A stretch of 12,371 nucleotides of DNA from assembly GCA_905215595.1 (NCBI GenBank), contig CAJMQZ010000058.1, forward strand, positions 1 through 12,371, in the 5' to 3' direction. A program made the position numbers and the translations under genes. Below the pieces are notes generated by a model. The model did no database searches. It was not told where the DNA came from and saw only the letters and a list, made by a program, of their open reading frames with translations. Positions 1 to 5,035 of the stretch are shown piece after piece (the first letter of the stretch is position 1; each line of letters begins with the position of its first letter). This DNA is from an uncultured bacterium (lineage in GTDB: Bacteria > Bacillota > Clostridia > Oscillospirales > Ruminococcaceae).

Positions 1-380
1 TCGGCCGCCTGAAGAACAAGGAGTACGATGCTGTCCGTGAGGACATCCGTGCCGTCAAGCAGGCTGTGGGCGATAAGATTTTGAAGGTCATCATCGAGAC
101 CTGTCTGCTGACCGAGGAAGAGAAGGAAAAGATGTGCGACATCGTGTGCGAGGCCGGTGCCGACTACATCAAGACCAGCACCGGCTTCTCTACCGCAGGT
201 GCAAACTTCCACGACGTGGAGCTGATGGTCAAGGGCGTGCGTGGCCGCTGCAAGGTCAAGGCTGCCGGCGGCATTTCCACCGTGGAGGATATGGAGACTT
301 TCCTTGCACTGGGCGCTGACCGTCTGGGCACCTCCCGCGCTGTCAAGATCCTGAACGGCGAGCAGGCAAAGGGCTATTAA
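1..380 (+). CDS. deoC: Deoxyribose-phosphate aldolase, 5'-truncated by the window edge
   Basis: Class I aldolase that splits 2-deoxyribose-5-phosphate into glyceraldehyde-3-phosphate and acetaldehyde, feeding the sugar of salvaged deoxynucleosides into glycolysis in the cytoplasm. The reading frame is open from base 3, so the true start lies outside the window; 125 residues are visible of a family length of about 220-250. The Schiff-base lysine motif KTSTGF is present (Lys codon 171-173), followed by the second conserved lysine in VKAAGGIST (Lys codon 258-260) and the phosphate-binding stretch ending RLGTSRAVKIL. The upstream aspartate of the catalytic set lies beyond the edge. A GTG at 66 lies inside the conserved fold and is not a start. 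A terminator follows 70 bases after the stop, so deoC ends its transcription unit. Identity is secure from these motifs. Confidence 0.95.
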   Translation, partial: GRLKNKEYDAVREDIRAVKQAVGDKILKVIIETCLLTEEEKEKMCDIVCEAGADYIKTSTGFSTAGANFHDVELMVKGVRGRCKVKAAGGISTVEDMETFLALGADRLGTSRAVKILNGEQAKGY

Positions 381-449
381 GTTTTCTGCAAAAAATGTAT
401 TTCGGCAAAGCTCTGGGCTTGGCTGAACTGCAAAGGATGATCTCTCAAG

Positions 450-485
450 GGCTGCTGCACAAATTGCCGTGCAGCGGCCTTTTTT
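450..485 (+). terminator. Rho-independent terminator of deoC
   Basis: An 11-bp stem (GGCTGCTGCAC at 450-460 with GTGCAGCGGCC at 469-479, one G-U pair) has an 8-base loop and is followed by six T at 480-485. The upper stem CTGCAC/GTGCAG is shared with the terminators of metK and prs. Confidence 0.88.
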
Positions 486-496
486 GCGCCCAAGCC

Positions 497-526
497 TTGC
501 AAGCAGGGCGCAGCAGGGTGTATAAT
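497..526 (+). promoter_or_regulatory. Promoter of the diguanylate cyclase gene
   Basis: A perfect -10 box TATAAT (521-526) stands 18 bases after a -35-like TTGCAA (497-502, 4 of 6 matches to TTGACA). Transcription would start near 533, giving a leader of about 64 bases before the ATG at 597. Confidence 0.65.
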
Positions 527-543
527 ACAGATAGATACTGTAT
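525..543 (+). promoter_or_regulatory. Inverted repeat at the expected transcription start, possible operator
   Basis: ATACAG (525-530) and CTGTAT (538-543) are perfect inverted copies 7 bases apart. The dyad begins inside the -10 box and spans the likely start point, where a repressor would block RNA polymerase. No regulator gene lies beside it in the window, so this is a structural observation only. Confidence 0.3.
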
Positions 544-548
544 AAAAC

Positions 549-589
549 AGGAGGCTGCCCGCTTTATGGGGTAAGGCGGGCAGAGGAGG
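549..589 (+). promoter_or_regulatory. Leader hairpin flanked by two AGGAGG ribosome binding sites
   Basis: AGGAGG at 549-554 is followed directly by one arm of a 12-bp hairpin (CTGCCCGCTTTA, 555-566, pairing with TAAGGCGGGCAG, 572-583, one G-U pair, 5-base loop). AGGAGG then returns at 584-589, 7 bases before the ATG at 597. The second AGGAGG is the working site for the cyclase. The first lies 11 bases before ATG-GGG-TAA (566-574), a two-codon reading frame that spans the hairpin loop. There is no T-tract, so this is not a terminator. It probably affects translation of the cyclase, but that is inference. Confidence 0.5.
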
Positions 590-596
590 AACTGCA

Positions 597-1772
597 ATGA
601 ATATACCCGAGATCCTTGTAGCCAATGGCACAGGGGCGGTGCTGGTAAGCTTTCTGCTTTTACTGCGGGTGCGCGGCGAAAGTAAAAACAGCGTGGGAAC
701 AGAGCTGTTCTGCCGGATTCTGGTGGTGACGCTGCTGGCACAGGTGACAGAGACGATCAGCTTTCTGCTGGACGGCGTGCCCGGCGCGGCAAGCCGGTTC
801 TGGCTGTACCTGACCAACACCGTCTGCACCGGCGCTACCGTGTGCGTGGGCTATGCGTGGTGCTTGTATGTGGACTTCCGGGTCTACCGCAGCATTGGAC
901 GCCTGCGCAGAAGGCATCTGCTGCTGGGCGCGCCGCTGCTTGCGCTTTTGGTGCTGCTGGTGGCAAACCTTTTTGGCACGGGGTGGATCTTTTCCATTTC
1001 GGCGGACAACGCTTACCATCGGGGTCCGCTGAATATTTTGCTGTATCTGCTGCTGTTCAGCTATTACGCCGAGAGCGTGTGGCAGGTGCATAAGGCCAAG
1101 CGCGATGGCATTACGGTGGAATTTTTCCCGGTGTACTACTTCGTGGTCACCTGTGCGGTGGGCACGCTGCTGCAGGGCGCATTCTACGGCATGGCCTTTG
1201 GCTGGCTGTCAGTAGCCATCGCTTTTGTGCTTGTGGACAGCCAAACCCGCAGCCTGCGCGGCTATACCGATGAGTTGTCCGGCCTGTTTGGGCGCAAGTA
1301 CATGAACTACTGTCTGGAGCGCATCTACGCCACACAGGAGAAGGACGTTTACGGCATCATGATGGACGTGAACTGCTTCAAGGAGATCAACGACACCTAC
1401 GGTCATGGTGCGGGCGACCGCGCCATTCAGGAGATCGGTCACATCCTGTCCGGGGCGCTGGTGGCAAACTCGGTAGCTATCCGCATAAGCGGCGATGAGT
1501 TCATGGTGCTGATCCGGCACGGCTCAGAGGAGATCCTGAATAAGATCTGTGCCGCCATCGAGCAGCGGGTGCAGCGCTATAACGCTGCCGCCCCGGCGGG
1601 CAGCTTTCAGCTGTCTTTCTCCACCGGTGTGGCAAAGTATGAGGGCGGCAGCGTGGAGAAATTTCTGGTGGAACTGGACGAGCGGATGTATGCGGAAAAG
1701 CGCGCCTTCCACGCCGCCCGGAATGGCCATGCCGTACCGGAGCAGGGGAATGCTCCATCAATTTCAGAATAA
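597..1772 (+). CDS. Membrane-bound diguanylate cyclase (GGDEF domain, SGDEF variant)
   Basis: Likely makes the second messenger cyclic di-GMP from two GTP. The 391-residue protein has an N-terminal half with about seven hydrophobic segments (roughly residues 7-24, 36-57, 69-93, 107-127, 144-163, 177-194 and 197-214), presumably a membrane sensor for an unknown signal. A C-terminal GGDEF domain starts with DELSGLFGRK at 225. Substrate and metal residues are present: D257, N265 and D274 in the usual D..N.FK..ND..GH..GD pattern, and the signature loop reads SGDEF (298-302). Ser for the first Gly is a tolerated variation in some active cyclases. The inhibitory RxxD site is missing: the equivalent positions 289-292 read VANS. 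No EAL domain is attached. The start is fixed by AGGAGG 7 bases upstream. The gene stands alone, with no clear terminator before the metK promoter 24 bases downstream. Confidence 0.92.
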   Translation: MNIPEILVANGTGAVLVSFLLLLRVRGESKNSVGTELFCRILVVTLLAQVTETISFLLDGVPGAASRFWLYLTNTVCTGATVCVGYAWCLYVDFRVYRSIGRLRRRHLLLGAPLLALLVLLVANLFGTGWIFSISADNAYHRGPLNILLYLLLFSYYAESVWQVHKAKRDGITVEFFPVYYFVVTCAVGTLLQGAFYGMAFGWLSVAIAFVLVDSQTRSLRGYTDELSGLFGRKYMNYCLERIYATQEKDVYGIMMDVNCFKEINDTYGHGAGDRAIQEIGHILSGALVANSVAIRISGDEFMVLIRHGSEEILNKICAAIEQRVQRYNAAAPAGSFQLSFSTGVAKYEGGSVEKFLVELDERMYAEKRAFHAARNGHAVPEQGNAPSISE

Positions 1773-1796
1773 TGTCTAAAAAGAGTGATACTCTTC

Positions 1797-1825
1797 TTGA
1801 CAATCTGACGAAGCAATGATAGAAT
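1797..1825 (+). promoter_or_regulatory. Promoter of the SAM riboswitch-metK transcript
   Basis: A perfect -35 TTGACA (1797-1802) is followed after 17 bases by TAGAAT (1820-1825, 5 of 6 matches). It lies just after the cyclase stop codon and 26 bases before the riboswitch aptamer, as expected for an S-box leader. Confidence 0.85.
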
Positions 1826-1850
1826 ACTGAACGTACCAACTGAATACCGA

Positions 1851-1945
1851 CTTATCAAGAGCGGCTGAGGGGACAGGCCCTGTGAAGCCCGACAACCTGC
1901 GCGAGAGCGTAAGGTGCCAAATCCTGCGGGAAACCGGAAGATAAG
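1851..1945 (+). promoter_or_regulatory. SAM-I (S-box) riboswitch aptamer
   Basis: An RNA element that binds S-adenosylmethionine and shuts off downstream expression. The conserved S-box string is plain: CTTATCAAGAG, then GGCTGAGGGGACAGGCCC, TGTGAAGCCCGACAACC and a closing CCGGAAGATAAG. Helix P1 pairs CTTATC (1851-1856) with GATAAG (1940-1945). The switch is visible. Without SAM, CCGGAAG (1934-1940) can pair with CTTTCGG (1962-1968), and GAGTG (1945-1949) with CGCTC (1953-1957), which consumes both the 3' side of P1 and the 5' arm of the terminator. With SAM, P1 forms and frees the terminator. Its only downstream gene, metK, makes SAM, which gives classic feedback control. Confidence 0.96.
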
Positions 1946-1952
1946 AGTGCAA

Positions 1953-1989
1953 CGCTCAGAGCTTTCGGCTCTGGGCGCTTTTATTTTTT
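1953..1989 (+). terminator. SAM-controlled terminator (expression platform of the S-box)
   Basis: A 10-bp stem (CGCTCAGAGC 1953-1962 with GCTCTGGGCG 1968-1977, one G-U pair, 5-base loop) is followed by a T-rich tract interrupted by one A (1979-1989). The 5' arm overlaps the alternative antiterminator pairing described for the aptamer. It may also stop transcripts running in from the upstream cyclase gene. Confidence 0.9.
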
Positions 1990-2067
1990 CATGGTACATG
2001 GCTTGATGAATGGTAGAAGCTGCAAGATACACACCCTGTTGTAAAAACTGTTTAGGAGGCAAAACCA

Positions 2068-3222
2068 ATGGCAAGACACCTGTTTACTTCTGAGTCCGTC
2101 ACCGAAGGACATCCCGACAAGATCTGCGACCAGATCTCGGATGCGATCCTGGACGAGATCCTGACCCACGACCCCAACGCCCGCGTGGCCTGCGAGACCT
2201 GCGCATCCACCGGCCTTGTGCACATTATGGGCGAGATCACCACCAGCTGCTATGTGGACTTCCAGAAGGTCGTCCGCGAGGTGGTGGCAGATATCGGCTA
2301 CACCCGCGCAAAGTTCGGCTTTGATGCCGACACCTGTGCCGTCATCTCCAACATCGACGGCCAGAGCCCCGACATCGCACTGGGCACCAACGATCAGGTG
2401 GGCGGTGCAGGCGATCAGGGCATGATGTTCGGTTATGCCTGCGACGAGACCCCCGAGCTGATGCCCATGCCCATCAGCCTTGCCCACAAGCTGGCAAAGC
2501 GCCTGACCGAAGTGCGCAAGAGCGGCGAGATGGATTACCTGCGCCCGGACGGCAAGAGTCAGGTGACCGTGGAGTACGACGAGAACAACAAGCCCGTGCG
2601 CGTGGACGCCGTGGTCATCTCCAGCCAGCACAGCGAGAGCGTGAGCATGGAGCAGCTGCGGGCAGACGTGATGGAAAAGGTCATCAAGGCCACCATCCCC
2701 GCTGAGCTGCTGGACGAGAACACCAAGTACTACATCAACCCCACCGGCCGCTTTGTCGTGGGCGGCCCGCAGGGCGATACCGGCCTGACCGGCCGTAAGA
2801 TCATTGTGGACACCTACGGCGGCTATGCACGCCACGGCGGCGGCGCCTTCTCCGGCAAGGACCCCAGCAAGGTGGACCGCAGCGCAGCCTACGCTACCCG
2901 CTGGGTAGCAAAGAACATCGTGGCTGCGGGTCTGGCAAAGCAGTGCGAGGTACAGGTGGCCTACGCCATCGGCGTGGCAAAGCCTGTGTCCATCATGGTG
3001 GATACCTTCGGCACCGGCACGGTGGCAGACGAGAAGATCGAGCAGGCAGTGGAGAAGGTGTTTGACCTGACCCCCGCCGCCATCATCCGTGACCTCGACC
3101 TGCGCAAGCCCATCTACCGCCAGCTGGCCGCCTATGGCCACATGGGCCGCGAGGATCTGGGCGTGAAGTGGGAGAACACTGATCGCGTGGATGCCCTGAA
3201 GGCTGCTGTGGCTGCCCTGTAA
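2068..3222 (+). CDS. metK: S-adenosylmethionine synthetase (methionine adenosyltransferase)
   Basis: Makes S-adenosylmethionine from methionine and ATP, releasing phosphate and pyrophosphate; the product is the general methyl donor. The length of 384 residues is normal for the family and nothing is missing. The N-terminal motif GHPDKICDQISDA carries H15 and D17. The first family signature GAGDQGMMFGYA is at 113-124, and the glycine-rich GGGAFSGKDPSKVDRS, with K264 in the phosphate-binding loop, is at 257-272. The start is set by AGGAGG (2054-2059), 8 bases before the ATG. The gene is a single transcription unit: S-box promoter and riboswitch upstream, strong terminator 36 bases after the stop. 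Expression should fall when SAM is plentiful. Codon use is strongly biased to C/G-ending codons, as expected for a highly expressed housekeeping gene. Confidence 0.98.
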   Translation: MARHLFTSESVTEGHPDKICDQISDAILDEILTHDPNARVACETCASTGLVHIMGEITTSCYVDFQKVVREVVADIGYTRAKFGFDADTCAVISNIDGQSPDIALGTNDQVGGAGDQGMMFGYACDETPELMPMPISLAHKLAKRLTEVRKSGEMDYLRPDGKSQVTVEYDENNKPVRVDAVVISSQHSESVSMEQLRADVMEKVIKATIPAELLDENTKYYINPTGRFVVGGPQGDTGLTGRKIIVDTYGGYARHGGGAFSGKDPSKVDRSAAYATRWVAKNIVAAGLAKQCEVQVAYAIGVAKPVSIMVDTFGTGTVADEKIEQAVEKVFDLTPAAIIRDLDLRKPIYRQLAAYGHMGREDLGVKWENTDRVDALKAAVAAL

Positions 3223-3257
3223 AAAGCGTTTTACCCTGATAGAAGGTAAGTGAAGAG

Positions 3258-3291
3258 AGACCGCTGCACCCGACCGTGCAGCGGTCTTTTT
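3258..3291 (+). terminator. Rho-independent terminator of metK
   Basis: A perfect 12-bp stem (AGACCGCTGCAC 3258-3269 with GTGCAGCGGTCT 3276-3287) has a 6-base loop and a run of five T (3287-3291). Confidence 0.93.
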
Positions 3292-3470
3292 GCGTCACTT
3301 GGGAAAGAAAAGGGGACTTGAAAAAGTCGTACTTTTCCTCAAAAATCAGATAAACTTTGCGAAACGGTAAAGATTTGGTCGCGTTTTTGTAAGAAACTCA
3401 CATTCTCTTGAAGGAAAAGGAAAAACAGCTGTGCAAGGCGCAGAAAATCGATACATGAAACAAATTGATA
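3292..3470. other. Non-coding stretch between metK terminator and prs promoter
   Basis: This is A-rich sequence, clearly lower in GC than the genes on each side. A short hairpin AAAAGT/ACTTTT (3322-3327 and 3331-3336) overlaps a competing pairing GACTT/AAGTC, but has no T-tract placed to make it a terminator. I recognise no riboswitch, RNA gene or ORF with a ribosome binding site. Confidence 0.5.
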
Positions 3471-3498
3471 TGGAACAATCGACAAAATGTGATAAAAT
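3471..3498 (+). promoter_or_regulatory. Probable prs promoter, extended -10 type
   Basis: TAAAAT (3493-3498, 5 of 6 matches to TATAAT) is preceded by TG at 3490-3491 with one base between, the extended -10 arrangement. The -35 region is weak: TGGAAC at 3471-3476 is 16 bases away, while the better TTGATA at 3465-3470 is too far at 22. The leader contains a short stem ATGCGCAC/GTGTGCAT (3509-3516 and 3519-3526) of unknown meaning. Confidence 0.5.
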
Positions 3499-3564
3499 AA
3501 AACCAGATATGCGCACTTGTGTGCATGGTACGGATGGTAAACAGCAATAAGGAGTTATGTGACT

Positions 3565-4707
3565 ATGTCTATTGAAATTTCCCCTAAGTCCTTCTTTGAG
3601 CAGCCCAGTGTGGCGGATATGCGGCTGATCGCCTGCCCCGGTGCCGAGGAGCTGACCGGCCTGATCGACAAGCACCTTGTCCGTTGGGCAAAGGCTGCCG
3701 GAATTGAAAAAGACACCTTCATTATTTCCTGCGACTGCCCCCGCTTCCAGAGCGGCGACGCCAAGGGTCTGGTCAAGGAGTCTGTCCGCGGCGACGATAT
3801 CTTTATCGTGGTGGACCCGGGCAATTACAGCGTCACCTACAAGCTGTTCAACTACGAGAACCACATGTCCCCGGACGACCACTTTGCAAACCTGAAGCGT
3901 CTGATTCAGGCTGTGGCCGGTAAGGCACACCGCGTTTCCGTCATCATGCCCAGCCTGTACGGCGGCCGTCAGCACCGCCGCGTGGTGCGCGAGAGCCTGG
4001 ACTGCGCTGTGGCCCTGCAGGAGCTGCAGACCATGGGCGTGCGCAACATCATCACCTTTGATGCCCACGATCCCCGCGTTCAGAACGCTGTGCCGCTGCT
4101 CAGCTTCGACAATGCAATGCCCACCTATCAGGTGCTCAAGAGCCTGCTGAAGAAGAACCCTGAGATCAGCTTTGATAAGGAGAAGTTCATCGTGGTCAGC
4201 CCCGACGAGGGTGCCATGAACCGCAACATGTACTTCTCCAGCGTGCTGGGCTGCAATCTGGGCATGTTCTACAAGCGCCGCGATTACACCCGCGTGGTGA
4301 ATGGCCGCAACCCCATCGTTGCCCACGAGTATCTGGGTGAGAGCGTGGAAGGCAAGACCGTCTTTATCGCAGACGACATCATTGCTTCCGGCGAGAGCAT
4401 GCTGGAGGTCGCCAGCAACCTGAAGGAGCGCGGCGCTGCCAACATCATCGCCAACGCCACCTTCCCCCTGTTCACCAGCGGTCTGGAGAAGTTCGACAAG
4501 GCTGTGGCAGACGGCACCCTGACCTACGTTGTGGGCACCAACCTGACCTACCGTATGCCCGAGCTGCTGACCCGCGACTGGTATGTGGACGTGGATGTTT
4601 CCAAGTATGCTGCCTACTTTGTGGTGGCACTGAACCACGATATGTCCGTTTCCAGCATCATCGACCCCCTGAAGAAGATCGAGAACCTGCTGGCAAACCG
4701 CAAGTAA
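3565..4707 (+). CDS. prs: Ribose-phosphate diphosphokinase (PRPP synthetase), long divergent clostridial type
   Basis: Makes phosphoribosyl pyrophosphate from ribose-5-phosphate and ATP, the activated sugar for purine, pyrimidine, histidine and tryptophan synthesis. The protein has 380 residues, against about 315 for the standard enzyme. Family marks are the YGGRQHRR segment at 132-139 (standard YYGYARQDR), FDAHDPRVQN around H168 (standard DLHA..Q), SPDEGAMNR (standard SPD.GG..R) and the PRPP loop VFIADDIIASGESM with D270-D271. The loop differs from the usual DD.IDT.GT: the third aspartate is A274 and the following residues are SGES. I recall similar long versions in other Clostridia, so this looks like a lineage-wide form. 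ATG 3565 is chosen because AAGGAG (3549-3554) lies 10 bases upstream; a GTG two codons earlier would leave only 4 bases. The gene is alone, with its own promoter and terminator. An alternative is a phosphoribosyltransferase-like protein, which is less likely. Confidence 0.88.
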   Translation: MSIEISPKSFFEQPSVADMRLIACPGAEELTGLIDKHLVRWAKAAGIEKDTFIISCDCPRFQSGDAKGLVKESVRGDDIFIVVDPGNYSVTYKLFNYENHMSPDDHFANLKRLIQAVAGKAHRVSVIMPSLYGGRQHRRVVRESLDCAVALQELQTMGVRNIITFDAHDPRVQNAVPLLSFDNAMPTYQVLKSLLKKNPEISFDKEKFIVVSPDEGAMNRNMYFSSVLGCNLGMFYKRRDYTRVVNGRNPIVAHEYLGESVEGKTVFIADDIIASGESMLEVASNLKERGAANIIANATFPLFTSGLEKFDKAVADGTLTYVVGTNLTYRMPELLTRDWYVDVDVSKYAAYFVVALNHDMSVSSIIDPLKKIENLLANRK

Positions 4708-4718
4708 AAAGCTGTTCC

Positions 4719-4751
4719 AAAGCCCCTGCACCCTGCGTGCAGGGGCTTTTT
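4719..4751 (+). terminator. Rho-independent terminator of prs
   Basis: A perfect 13-bp stem (AAAGCCCCTGCAC 4719-4731 with GTGCAGGGGCTTT 4737-4749) has a 5-base loop, and the T run continues to 4751. It begins 12 bases after the stop codon. Confidence 0.94.
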
Positions 4752-4825
4752 GCGCTTTCATAGAGAAAAGAAAGTGTATCATGAGAAACAGCAGCGTTAT
4801 AGGGTGCTTTCGCTAATCAGCTCTT

Positions 4826-4853
4826 TTCACAAAAAATGATATACTAATATATT
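4826..4853 (+). promoter_or_regulatory. Upstream candidate promoter for the tandem hydrolase
   Basis: TTCACA (4826-4831, 5 of 6) and TATATT (4848-4853, 5 of 6) are 16 bases apart in a very AT-rich stretch, the most AT-rich in the window. The base composition makes chance matches likelier here, so this is weaker than the second promoter at 4881. Confidence 0.4.
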
Positions 4854-4880
4854 AATTATAACTAAAAGCACTAAATACTA

Positions 4881-4909
4881 TTTACAAATCATGATATAAA
4901 TGGTATTCT
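4881..4909 (+). promoter_or_regulatory. Likely main promoter for the tandem hydrolase
   Basis: TTTACA (4881-4886, 5 of 6) and TATTCT (4904-4909, 5 of 6) are separated by the ideal 17 bases. The palindrome TTGTACAA (4910-4917) follows the -10 box directly and covers the expected start point, a place where a repressor could sit. Confidence 0.6.
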
Positions 4910-5035
4910 TTGTACAAGATTGAAGCAGGAAGGTACCTGCTGTGAAGAAAAAAGTCGGAGAAAAAGCAAGCGAGTCCGGCCTTCAAAGCTGGGCATAACA
5001 AAGTACGCAGACACGTACAAGAAGGAGAAAACACT
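4910..5035 (+). other. Leader of about 120 bases before the tandem hydrolase, with hairpin and a small reading frame
   Basis: The expected RNA begins near 4916. AGCAGG (4924-4929) pairs with CCTGCT (4936-4941), closing over a purine-rich AGGAAGG (4927-4933) that could be a ribosome binding site. Eight bases later GTG at 4942 opens an 18-codon frame ending TAA at 4996-4998, encoding a lysine-rich peptide (VKKKVGEKASESGLQSWA if read as valine). GTACAAGA occurs at 4912-4919 and again at 5015-5022, the second running into the AAGGAG site of the hydrolase. I match no known riboswitch. Confidence 0.3.

Noticed and set aside
842..1093. Overlapping plus-strand frames inside the cyclase, hydrolase and permease genes
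   Set aside because: They are out-of-frame products of GC-rich coding DNA, rich in Arg, Gly, Ala and Pro, with no initiation signals.
1781..1795. AAGAGT/ACTCTT hairpin as terminator of the cyclase gene
   Set aside because: It has only 6 weak base pairs with no T-run after it, and it overlaps the approach to the metK -35 box.
1981..3141. Long minus-strand open frame opposite metK (also 3346-4782, 5714-6994 and 9625-11082 opposite prs, the hydrolase and the permease)
   Set aside because: These are antisense shadows of strongly biased GC-rich genes. Their translations are low-complexity His/Val/Gly/Ala/Gln mixtures with no domain, and the plus-strand genes have clear motifs and ribosome binding sites.
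3455..3550. 31-codon plus-strand frame ending at the prs ribosome binding site
   Set aside because: It has no ribosome binding site before its ATG, and the predicted prs -10 box lies inside it, so the main transcript would not contain its start.
3557..3564. ATG-TGA start-stop pair just before prs, and GTG 3559 as an earlier prs start
   Set aside because: Both lie only 2-4 bases from the AAGGAG motif, too close for normal initiation; ATG 3565 has proper spacing.
4950..5000. Resemblance of the hydrolase leader (GTCCGGCCTTCAAAGC) to part of a cyclic di-GMP-I riboswitch
   Set aside because: Only a short GC-rich word is similar; the conserved aptamer segments and paired helices are not found around it.
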